A stretch of 64,000 nucleotides of DNA. Origin: Mucilaginibacter auburnensis. GTDB taxonomy: Bacteria > Bacteroidota > Bacteroidia > Sphingobacteriales > Sphingobacteriaceae. The DNA is taken from the NCBI RefSeq assembly GCF_002797815.1, contig NZ_PGFJ01000001.1, forward strand, positions 62,001-126,000, in the 5' to 3' direction. How positions within the stretch are numbered: the first letter of the stretch is position 1; the number at the start of each line of letters is the position of its first letter. The translations under genes were made by a program, and so were the position numbers. Positions 18,798 through 26,989 of the stretch are shown here, one piece after another. The notes under the pieces were generated by a model that ran no database searches, had not been told where the DNA came from, and saw only the letters and a list, made by a program, of their open reading frames with translations.

Positions 18798-19837
18798 GTG
18801 CTGACAATAGCTCATCGGTTTACAACATGCCAAAAATTGTTTTTGGCACCAGCGGATTAGGCAATTTATTTGTTGCCCTGCCTGAAGAAGTAAAGCATGA
18901 AATAATAAAGGAATGCGTAAAGCATTCGGGCGGTAAAGTAGTTTTTGACTCTGCCGGTAAATACGGCGCAGGTTTGGCGCTCGAAACGCTTGGTCGCCAT
19001 TTAAAAGAGTTGGGCGTTGCGCCGGAGAATGTGGTGATTAGCAACAAACTGGCATGGTACCGCACCGAACTTAAAACCCCTGAACCGACCTTTGAACCTG
19101 GTGTTTGGATAGGTTTGCAACATGATGCGGTGCAGATGATCAGCTATCAGGGCATGATGGATTGCTTTGAACAGGGCAACGAGTTATTGAATGGCTACAC
19201 ACCGGAGATGATATCGGTTCATGATCCCGACGAATATTTAATGGCTGCCGAAAGCCCCGAAGATGAACAGAAACGTTACCAGGATATTTTAGATGCCTAC
19301 CGTGCTCTGCGTGATCTGAAAGCCGCGGGCAAAGCAAAATCTGTAGGCATTGGCGCTAAAGACTGGCGTTATATTGTACGCATAGCTAAAGATGTGGAAC
19401 TGGACTGGATAATGGTAGCCAACAGCATGACCATTAAAAGTCACCCAAAGGAATTGTTAGATTTTATGGCCGAGATGGAGCTTAAAGGTGTTCCCATTAT
19501 TAACTCGGCGGTTTTCCATTCGGGTTTTTTAATTGGCGGTAGTCATTTTGATTACAAGCCGGTTGATGGCAGCACCCCCGAAGGCGAGGCCTTAGTTAAA
19601 TGGCGCGAAGCGTTTAACCAGGTGTGTAGTGATTTTGGTGTTAAGCCTGCAGACGCTTGTGTGGCGTTTGGCTTAAAAGTGCCGGGCGTAAAAAGTGTGG
19701 CCTTAAGTACTACCAACCCTAAGCGGGTGAAGGACAATGTTGACATGGCCAACGCTGTTATGCCACAGCAATTTTGGCAAACATTAGTTGACAAAGGGCT
19801 GATAGACAAGTGCGATTTTTTATTTAAAATTGATTAA
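18794..19837 (+). CDS. Aldo/keto reductase, probable L-galactose (L-fucose) 1-dehydrogenase
   Basis: Cytoplasmic NAD(P)-dependent aldo/keto reductase, 347 residues. The family tetrad can be seen: Asp in VVFDSAGKYG, Tyr of KYGAG, Lys in VISNKLAW and His in ISVHDPDEY. Members of this branch (D-threo-aldose dehydrogenase/L-galactose dehydrogenase) oxidise C1 of L-galactose or L-fucose to the lactone. The gene starts inside the fucP stop (ATGA) and is followed after three bases by the lactonase gene, matching the order of chemical steps. Which of L-galactose and L-fucose is preferred cannot be told from sequence. Confidence 0.85.
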   Translation: MSADNSSSVYNMPKIVFGTSGLGNLFVALPEEVKHEIIKECVKHSGGKVVFDSAGKYGAGLALETLGRHLKELGVAPENVVISNKLAWYRTELKTPEPTFEPGVWIGLQHDAVQMISYQGMMDCFEQGNELLNGYTPEMISVHDPDEYLMAAESPEDEQKRYQDILDAYRALRDLKAAGKAKSVGIGAKDWRYIVRIAKDVELDWIMVANSMTIKSHPKELLDFMAEMELKGVPIINSAVFHSGFLIGGSHFDYKPVDGSTPEGEALVKWREAFNQVCSDFGVKPADACVAFGLKVPGVKSVALSTTNPKRVKDNVDMANAVMPQQFWQTLVDKGLIDKCDFLFKID

Positions 19838-19840
19838 GCC

Positions 19841-20671
19841 ATGTTAAGGATAGATGCTCATCAACATTTCTGGAAATATAACCCGCTAAGAGACGCGTGG
19901 ATCACCGACGATATGGCGGTTATTCAGCGTGATTTTATGCCGCAGGACTTGTTTCCGCTATTACAGGAAAATGGATTGGATGGCTGCGTGGTAGTTCAAT
20001 CAGATGAATCGGAAGCAGAGAATGATTTCCAGTTGGCTAATGCTAACGGCAATGATTTTGTTAAAGGAATAGTTGGCTGGGTTGAGTTAGTATCCCCCAG
20101 CATTGAAGCGCGACTGGAATATTACAGTCAGTTTAAAAAATTAAAAGGTTTCAGGCACGTATTGCAAGGCATGCCGCAGCGTGATTTTATGCTGACCGAT
20201 GCATTTTTAAAAGGCATATCATTGCTTAACAAATACAATTTTACTTACGATATCCTGATCTTTCCTGATCAGTTAAAATTCGCGGCCGAAATGGTTGCTA
20301 AGTTCCCTGAGCAGAAATTTGTGTTAGATCATATTGCAAAACCTTACATAAAAGACAAGGCAATTGCTGGTTGGGACACAGATATCAAAGCTTTAGGAAA
20401 ATTTGAAAATGTATACTGCAAAGTATCAGGAATGGTTACCGAAGCCAACTGGAATAACTGGAACGAAGCAGATTTCCACCCTTATATGGAGGTTGTTACA
20501 AACGCTTTCGGTACAGGCAGATTAATGTTTGGTTCAGACTGGCCGGTTTGTACCGTTGCAGGCACCTACACACAAGTATGCGATATAGTTAAAAATTATT
20601 TCTCCCGTTTTAGTCAAACAGAGCAAGACAGGATATGGGGAGAGAATGCAGTTAAGTTTTATAGTTTATAA
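19841..20671 (+). CDS. Amidohydrolase-family sugar lactonase (L-galactono/L-fucono-lactonase)
   Basis: Amidohydrolase_2 (COG3618-like) enzyme of 276 residues that hydrolyses the sugar lactone made by the preceding dehydrogenase. Metal and catalytic motifs are the N-terminal HxH (His7, His9 in RIDAHQHFWKY), the central VLDHIAKP and the C-terminal Asp in FGSDWPVC. Related enzymes act on L-fucono-1,5-lactone and L-galactono-1,5-lactone. It sits between the C1 dehydrogenase and the aldonate dehydrogenase, separated by 3 and 10 bases, so co-transcription is almost certain. Confidence 0.88.
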   Translation: MLRIDAHQHFWKYNPLRDAWITDDMAVIQRDFMPQDLFPLLQENGLDGCVVVQSDESEAENDFQLANANGNDFVKGIVGWVELVSPSIEARLEYYSQFKKLKGFRHVLQGMPQRDFMLTDAFLKGISLLNKYNFTYDILIFPDQLKFAAEMVAKFPEQKFVLDHIAKPYIKDKAIAGWDTDIKALGKFENVYCKVSGMVTEANWNNWNEADFHPYMEVVTNAFGTGRLMFGSDWPVCTVAGTYTQVCDIVKNYFSRFSQTEQDRIWGENAVKFYSL

Positions 20672-20681
20672 AAGATAGAGA

Positions 20682-21692
20682 ATGAATTCGTTGGTATGTT
20701 CCCAACCGGGAAAATTTGAGTACAAAGAAATTGAGCAACCGGTTTTAACTCCCGGAAATGCCATTGTTAAAATAAAAAGGATAGGCATTTGTGGAACAGA
20801 CTATCACGCTTTCAGGGGCACACAGCCTTTTTTTAATTATCCAAGAGTATTAGGTCATGAGTTATCGGGCGAATTAGTTGAAGCCGATGGCGCCGATGGC
20901 TTTGAAATTGGTGAGCGTGTTACCTTTATCCCTTACATAAATTGCGAGCATTGCATAGCCTGTCGCAGCGGTAAACCTAACTGTTGCGTTAACATGAAGG
21001 TTTGCGGTGTACATACCGATGGCGGCATGGTGGAATATTATTCTATACCATCGCGCTTATTGGTACACGGCGAAGGTCTGAGTTATGATGAACTGGCGCT
21101 TATTGAACCCTTAGCTATTGGCGCGCACGGGGTAAGACGTGCCGGAATAACTCCCGGCGAATTTGTACTGGTGATAGGTGTTGGTCCTATAGGTTTAGGC
21201 ACCATGGAGTTTGCCCGCATTGCCGGCGGTAAAGTCATCGCTATGGACATTAACGAAAATCGCCTTAAATTCTGTAAAGAAAGCCTGGGCATTGAATACA
21301 CCGTTAACGCGTTGGAAAATGCTATGGAACAGATCAGCGCCATTACCAACGGCGAAATGCCAACGGTTGTTATTGATGCTACCGGCAGCCAGAAGGCAAT
21401 TAACTCCGCCTTTCAATACATGGCTCATGGCGCCCGCTTTGTGCTCATCGGCCTGCAAAAAGAAGAAATTGTTTTTAGTCACCCGGAGTTTCACAAACGC
21501 GAAGGAACTTTAATGAGCAGCCGTAACGCCACCCGTCAAGACTTTGAACATGTTATTGATTCTATTAAAAAGGGCCAGGTTAAGCCTTTAAATTATATAA
21601 CACACAGAACAGGCTTTGATACACTAAACGTGGAGTTTGAGAACTGGCTGACCAACAATGCCAGCGTAATTAAAGCGGTAGTATCATTATAA
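20682..21692 (+). CDS. Zinc-dependent alcohol dehydrogenase, probable L-galactonate 5-dehydrogenase
   Basis: Medium-chain zinc dehydrogenase of 336 residues. The catalytic zinc region is GICGTDYHAFRG and LGHELSGELVE; the structural zinc site has four cysteines in NCEHCIACRSGKPNCC; the Rossmann glycines are in VIGVGPIGLGTMEFA. The LgoD/YjjN-like branch oxidises L-galactonate to D-tagaturonate. The gene lies 10 bases after the lactonase and 15 before tagaturonate reductase, which supports this step. Other polyol or aldonate substrates cannot be excluded by sequence alone. Confidence 0.85.
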   Translation: MNSLVCSQPGKFEYKEIEQPVLTPGNAIVKIKRIGICGTDYHAFRGTQPFFNYPRVLGHELSGELVEADGADGFEIGERVTFIPYINCEHCIACRSGKPNCCVNMKVCGVHTDGGMVEYYSIPSRLLVHGEGLSYDELALIEPLAIGAHGVRRAGITPGEFVLVIGVGPIGLGTMEFARIAGGKVIAMDINENRLKFCKESLGIEYTVNALENAMEQISAITNGEMPTVVIDATGSQKAINSAFQYMAHGARFVLIGLQKEEIVFSHPEFHKREGTLMSSRNATRQDFEHVIDSIKKGQVKPLNYITHRTGFDTLNVEFENWLTNNASVIKAVVSL

Positions 21693-21707
21693 TATTGAGG
21701 ATAGAAA

Positions 21708-23222
21708 ATGAGTGCGGATACAACAAGTACATATAATCAGCTTTTAAAACTTTCAAAAAACAGCCTGGGGCAGATCAATGCGCCCGGCGTGACCATGCCT
21801 TCGGGCGAAAACTTAAACCTGCCTGTTAAGGTTTTACAATTTGGTACCGGCGTTTTACTGCGCGGATTAATAGACCACGTTATTGATAAAGCCAATAAGC
21901 AGTCGGTATTTAATGGAAGCATTGCCGTTGTAAAATCGACCGCGGCGGGAGACGCCACCGCCTTTGCGGAACAGGATAATTTATACACCCTGCTGATAAA
22001 GGGCATCGAAAATAAAGAGCTGGTTAATGAAGCTGTAGTAAACTCGGCTATAAGCCAGGTTTTGATAGCTAATGATGAGTGGGACGCGATATTGAAAATA
22101 GCTGAAAGTCCGGATTTACAGGTAGTTGTTTCTAACACCACAGAAGTAGGTATCCAGCTAAAAGAGGAAAGCATCAGTTTGACACCCCCTTCATCCTTCC
22201 CGGCCAAGTTATTGGCGGTGCTGTATCATCGCTATAAAGCATTTAATGGAAGCGCCGAAAGCGGATTGGTTATTGTACCCACCGAACTACTGCCCAATAA
22301 TGCCACCATCCTTAAATCCATCATCAAGAAATTGATTGCGTTCAATAATCTGGATGCTGATTTTGAGGCCTGGGTTGATAACCATAATTACTTCTGTAAT
22401 TCATTGGTAGATAAAATTGTGACCGGCAAGCCATCCCGAGAGGAACAACAGGCGTTTGAACAAGCCAATGGTTATTCAGATGAGTTACTAATAGTTGCGG
22501 AACCTTATTGCTTATGGGCCATTGAGGGAAATGAAAAAGTAAAGTCTATCCTTTCGTTTGAGCAAACCGACAATGGTGTAAAAGTTATTCCGGATATTGA
22601 AGTTCATCGCGAACTGAAGTTAAGATTGCTGAACGGAACACATAGCTTAAGCTGCGCGATGGCGCTTTATTCTGGCTTTGATGTGGTGAACCAGGCTACT
22701 GCCGATACCGCTTTCGAAGCTTATGTAAGGCAGATCATGACGGAGATACGCATTGCAATGCCCGTGGAAACCGACCAACAACTTGCCGAAGAATTTGCTG
22801 AAGGCGTTTTAGATCGTTTTAAAAACCCGTACATAAAACACCTTTGGACAGCCATAGCGCAGCAGTACACCACCAAGCTGGTTATGCGCATACTGCCGGT
22901 ATTGAAGAAACATTACCAACTGTTCAACGCGCCGCCTGCTGCTATTACCAAAGGCATTGCAGCTTACCTGTTCTTGATGAGCCAATTGCGTAAAACGGAT
23001 AACGGTTTTGCCATTGAAATAAAAGGCGTTGAGTACGATTATAAAGACGAGAAAGCAGATGTAATTTTTGAGATTTATAACGCTACCGCTCATGATGATC
23101 TGGCGCAATCTATTTTAAGCAATACGCAATTATGGGGTGAGGACTTAACCGCTTTGCCACAATTAGCAGAAGCTGTTCAGCAGAATTTAAACGGGATGTT
23201 AAACGGCACTTTCAAGGTATAG
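21708..23222 (+). CDS. uxaB: Tagaturonate reductase
   Basis: Mannitol dehydrogenase-family enzyme of 504 residues that reduces D-tagaturonate to D-altronate with NADH. The N-terminal nucleotide-binding motif QFGTGVLLRGLIDHVID, the central PTELLPNNATILKSII and the catalytic-region NGTHSLSCAMALYSGFD stretch fit UxaB. It receives D-tagaturonate from the zinc dehydrogenase encoded just upstream and passes D-altronate to UxaA, encoded four bases downstream. The locus therefore regenerates the cofactor consumed by the earlier oxidations. Confidence 0.93.
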   Translation: MSADTTSTYNQLLKLSKNSLGQINAPGVTMPSGENLNLPVKVLQFGTGVLLRGLIDHVIDKANKQSVFNGSIAVVKSTAAGDATAFAEQDNLYTLLIKGIENKELVNEAVVNSAISQVLIANDEWDAILKIAESPDLQVVVSNTTEVGIQLKEESISLTPPSSFPAKLLAVLYHRYKAFNGSAESGLVIVPTELLPNNATILKSIIKKLIAFNNLDADFEAWVDNHNYFCNSLVDKIVTGKPSREEQQAFEQANGYSDELLIVAEPYCLWAIEGNEKVKSILSFEQTDNGVKVIPDIEVHRELKLRLLNGTHSLSCAMALYSGFDVVNQATADTAFEAYVRQIMTEIRIAMPVETDQQLAEEFAEGVLDRFKNPYIKHLWTAIAQQYTTKLVMRILPVLKKHYQLFNAPPAAITKGIAAYLFLMSQLRKTDNGFAIEIKGVEYDYKDEKADVIFEIYNATAHDDLAQSILSNTQLWGEDLTALPQLAEAVQQNLNGMLNGTFKV

Positions 23223-23226
23223 GCAG

Positions 23227-24876
23227 ATGAATAAGATTGTTAAAATACACGCGGCTGATAACGCGATAGTTGCCCTGACCGACCTTTACCCTAATGAGGT
23301 GGTAACCGTTGGCGAAGAAAACATAACCATAACAGAAGTTATTCCTGCCAAACACAAATTTGCCCTAACCGACCTGAACACAGGCGACAGCATTTTTATG
23401 TATGGCGTGTTAGTTGGTAAAACAACTGCTAATATTAAAAAAGGCGGACTATTAAGCACCGCTAACATAGCCCACGCATCAAGCACATTCAGCATTGGCG
23501 AGCGTAAGCTGGACTGGCACAAGCCCGATGTTTCAGCCTGGGAATCAAGAACTTTTAACGGCTACCACCGTGCAGATGGCTCTGTAGGCACCGCCAATTA
23601 CTGGCTGGTTATCCCTATGGTTTTTTGCGAGAACCGCAACGTTGAAATTTTACAACAGGCACTGGTTGATGAACTGGGTTATGGCAAAAGTAATGCGTAC
23701 CGCAATCAGGCCGAAGCTATTGTTGACCTGTACAAACGTGGCAGCTCTATAGAAGACATTTTAAACGCCGATATTAATGCCAACGCCCAAAAGCAGCGTT
23801 CAGAAAGGTTATTTCCTAATATTGATGGTGTTAAGTTTTTAACCCATAATGGCGGTTGCGGCGGCACGCGTCAAGATGCACAGGCGCTGTGCGGTTTACT
23901 GGCAGGTTACATTACCCACTCCAACGTTGCCGGGGCAACCGTATTGAGTTTAGGTTGCCAGAACGCGCAGGTAAGCATACTGCAGGAAGAGATTTTAAAA
24001 CGCACGCCAAATTTTGACAAGCCGCTTTATGTTCTGGATCAACAGGCAACCGGCACCGAAGCCGACCTGCTTTCATCGGCCATAAAGCAAACTTTTGCAG
24101 GTTTGATACAGGCCAATCAAAACACACGTAAACCGGCACCGCTAAGTAAGATATGCATCGGTTTAGAGTGTGGTGGGTCTGATGGTTTTTCGGGCATATC
24201 GGCTAATCCGGCTATAGGCTATACGTCAGATCTTCTGGTAGCTTTAGGCGGCTCAGTTATTCTGGCTGAATTTCCTGAACTATGTGGTGTTGAGCAAGAC
24301 CTGAGCGACCGTTGTGTCTCTGTTGCCGATGCGGAACGTTTCAATAACCTCATGACGGTTTACAACGAAAAAGCGGAAGCGGCAGGTTCAGGTTTTTACA
24401 TGAATCCATCACCGGGAAATATTAAAGACGGTTTAATAACGGATGCTATTAAATCAGCCGGAGCAGCTAAAAAAGGCGGCACCTCGCCGGTAGCTGCCGT
24501 TTTAGATTATCCGGAAAAAGTGAGCAAACCAGGTTTAAACTTATTATGTACACCGGGTAATGATGTAGAATCAACCACGGCGGAAGTAGCCTCGGGTGCC
24601 AATATTGTATTATTTACTACAGGCTTAGGAACGCCAACAGGCAACCCCATTACACCTGTGGTTAAAATTGCTACTAACACCAAGCTTTTTAACCGCATGC
24701 GCGACATTATGGACATCAACACCGGTACCATAATTGACGGCGAAGAAACCATTACTCAGGCGGGCGAACGAATTTTAGATTACGTAGTAGCCGTTGCCAG
24801 TGGCGAGATTGAAGTGGCGGCGGTAAGACACGGCCAAGATGATTTTATCCCGTGGAAACGGGGTATTTCACTTTAA
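23227..24876 (+). CDS. uxaA: Altronate dehydratase
   Basis: Iron-dependent dehydratase of 549 residues that converts D-altronate to 2-keto-3-deoxy-D-gluconate. An N-terminal SAF-like domain (about 1-90) precedes the large UxaA domain with THNGGCGGTRQDAQ, LSLGCQNAQ, CIGLECGGSDGFSGISANP and the glycine-rich tail. Length and order match fused UxaA proteins. It completes the D-tagaturonate branch; the kinase and aldolase for KDG are not in this window. The spacing to the esterase gene downstream is only 21 bases. Confidence 0.94.
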   Translation: MNKIVKIHAADNAIVALTDLYPNEVVTVGEENITITEVIPAKHKFALTDLNTGDSIFMYGVLVGKTTANIKKGGLLSTANIAHASSTFSIGERKLDWHKPDVSAWESRTFNGYHRADGSVGTANYWLVIPMVFCENRNVEILQQALVDELGYGKSNAYRNQAEAIVDLYKRGSSIEDILNADINANAQKQRSERLFPNIDGVKFLTHNGGCGGTRQDAQALCGLLAGYITHSNVAGATVLSLGCQNAQVSILQEEILKRTPNFDKPLYVLDQQATGTEADLLSSAIKQTFAGLIQANQNTRKPAPLSKICIGLECGGSDGFSGISANPAIGYTSDLLVALGGSVILAEFPELCGVEQDLSDRCVSVADAERFNNLMTVYNEKAEAAGSGFYMNPSPGNIKDGLITDAIKSAGAAKKGGTSPVAAVLDYPEKVSKPGLNLLCTPGNDVESTTAEVASGANIVLFTTGLGTPTGNPITPVVKIATNTKLFNRMRDIMDINTGTIIDGEETITQAGERILDYVVAVASGEIEVAAVRHGQDDFIPWKRGISL

Positions 24877-24897
24877 TATTTAAATGAAACAACTAAA

Positions 24898-26862
24898 ATG
24901 AAAGGCTATTTTAAAATCTTATGTGTTGCTGCTGTAAATGCTTTGCTAAGCTATGGCAGCGCTTATGCGGATGTAAGATTGCCTAAGCTGATAAGTGATG
25001 GAATGGTGCTGCAACGCGACCAACCCTTAAAAATATGGGGATGGGCAGATGCAGGCGAAAAGGTTACCATCACCTTCAATAAAAAAACATATAAAACAGT
25101 TACCTCTGCTAAAGGTACCTGGCAGCTGGCGTTAAAACCCATGGCTGTTGGTGGTCCTTATCAAATGACCATCGCCGGAAATAATAAAATTGAACTGAAA
25201 GATATTTTATTGGGCGATGTTTGGTTTTGTTCAGGTCAATCCAACATGGAGATGGGTATGAACGATGTAGCTGAGAAATACGAAAAGATAATTGCCCAAA
25301 ACCAGAACGATAAAATAAGGCAGTTTTTGGTTCCGAAAAACCTCAACGACCCGCTCAAAATTCATGATGATCTAACCGGCGGTAAATGGACACCCGCTAC
25401 AGGAGCCAATGTGAACCGTTTTAGCGCCGCGGCTTACTTTTTTGCCTTGTCGATCAATCAGCGCGAGCATGTTCCGGTGGGTATTATCAATTCAAGTTGG
25501 GGTGGCACACCCGTTGAGGCCTGGATAAGTGAGGAGAATTACAAATCCTTCCCCGAAATCACCAAAACCATTAACAGCTTAAAAGATACGGCCTACGTTA
25601 ACCGCCTTAACAGGAATAATGCGGAGAACAACCGCTTACAATCCATCCGCACCAACAGGCAATTAGATGAGGGCCTAACCGACTCGCCTAAATGGTATGA
25701 GCAAAGTTATGTACCCAATAAATGGAAAGACATAATGGTGCCGGGCTTTTGGAGCGGACAAGGACTAAACAATTTCAGCGGCGTGGTTTGGTATCGCAGG
25801 GAGATCAACGTTCCGCCATCATTCACCAAACAAGCTGCCCGTTTGTATTTCGGTCGAATTTATGATAATGACGAAGTTTACATCAACGGACAATTAGCTG
25901 GCAGAAGCAATGGCCAATACGGTAACCGTATGTATGCATTGAAAGAGGGGCTTTTAGTACCGGGTAAAAACGTAATTGTTGCCCGTATCAGCAATACCTC
26001 ATCAACCCTTGGCGGCTTTGTTCCTGATAAACCTTACTATATAATTTCGGGTGGTGATACTTTGCAACTGAGCGGCAAGTGGCAATACAAAGTTGGTCAG
26101 GCTTACTGGCCGCAGCTGCCACAGTTGGAAGGCTATAATGCAGCGAACCAGCCTACTTATTTATACAATACCATGGTGTCTCCGGTCGGCAACTACCGCA
26201 TTAAAGGGGCATTGTGGTATCAGGGAGAATCAAACGTTACCAAAGCTAAGGAGTATCAGGCTTTGCTAACACAACTCATTAACAACTGTCGCGATACCTG
26301 GCACGACCCTAAACTGCCATTTATTATTGCGCAACTACCCAATTACCAGGAAGTAAACTATTTACCCGGCGAAGCCGGCTGGGCCGACCTGCGCGAAGCG
26401 CAACGCAAAACAGCCATCGCCGTGCCTAACACAGGTTTAACTGTTTTAATTGATGTTGGTGAATGGGGCGATATTCACCCACGCAATAAAAAAGATGTTG
26501 GCGAACGTTTGGCTTTAACCGCCGAAAAGCTGGCGTATGGCCATAAGGATATGGTGACCTCCGGTCCGGTGCTACAAAGCGCCCGTGCCGATGGCAACAA
26601 AATTGTTTTAACTTTTACTGATACCGGAAGCGGTTTAATAGCTAAAGACGATACTAAGCTAAGGCACTTTGCCATAGCCGGTGCCGATAAAAAGTTTGTT
26701 TGGGGTACAGCGCAAATAAACGGCAACGAAGTTATTGTTACCAGCAACGAAATTGCCAAACCGGTATATGTAAGATACGCGTGGGCTAATAACCCCGACC
26801 AGGCCAATCTGTATAACAAAGAAGGTTTACCTGCTTCGCCATTTGAAGCAGAGGCCCGTTAG
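24898..26862 (+). CDS. Secreted sialate O-acetylesterase-type (SASA) carbohydrate esterase
   Basis: Secreted SGNH-type esterase of 654 residues that removes acetyl groups from glycans. A signal peptide (residues 1-24, ending GSAYA) is followed by a small beta domain, then block I FCSGQSNMEMG with nucleophile Ser115, INSSWGGTPVEAW, a jelly-roll insertion of GH2 type (about 270-385, VVWYRREINVPPSF), then WYQGESNV and GDIHPRNK carrying the catalytic Asp/His. This inserted architecture is common in Bacteroidota polysaccharide loci. It is the first extracytoplasmic enzyme after the L-galactonate genes and probably deacetylates the substrate polymer or oligosaccharides. Confidence 0.88.
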   Translation: MKGYFKILCVAAVNALLSYGSAYADVRLPKLISDGMVLQRDQPLKIWGWADAGEKVTITFNKKTYKTVTSAKGTWQLALKPMAVGGPYQMTIAGNNKIELKDILLGDVWFCSGQSNMEMGMNDVAEKYEKIIAQNQNDKIRQFLVPKNLNDPLKIHDDLTGGKWTPATGANVNRFSAAAYFFALSINQREHVPVGIINSSWGGTPVEAWISEENYKSFPEITKTINSLKDTAYVNRLNRNNAENNRLQSIRTNRQLDEGLTDSPKWYEQSYVPNKWKDIMVPGFWSGQGLNNFSGVVWYRREINVPPSFTKQAARLYFGRIYDNDEVYINGQLAGRSNGQYGNRMYALKEGLLVPGKNVIVARISNTSSTLGGFVPDKPYYIISGGDTLQLSGKWQYKVGQAYWPQLPQLEGYNAANQPTYLYNTMVSPVGNYRIKGALWYQGESNVTKAKEYQALLTQLINNCRDTWHDPKLPFIIAQLPNYQEVNYLPGEAGWADLREAQRKTAIAVPNTGLTVLIDVGEWGDIHPRNKKDVGERLALTAEKLAYGHKDMVTSGPVLQSARADGNKIVLTFTDTGSGLIAKDDTKLRHFAIAGADKKFVWGTAQINGNEVIVTSNEIAKPVYVRYAWANNPDQANLYNKEGLPASPFEAEAR

Positions 26863-26989
26863 TTAACAGACGGTTTAAACCAATTGATCAATTCGGCAGC
26901 CCCCTATTCTGCTGATATAAATAAGCTCCGTTATGGGGCCGTGATAATATTGCCTGTCGTTTATGATGGGCCGGAATAAATAACATTAA

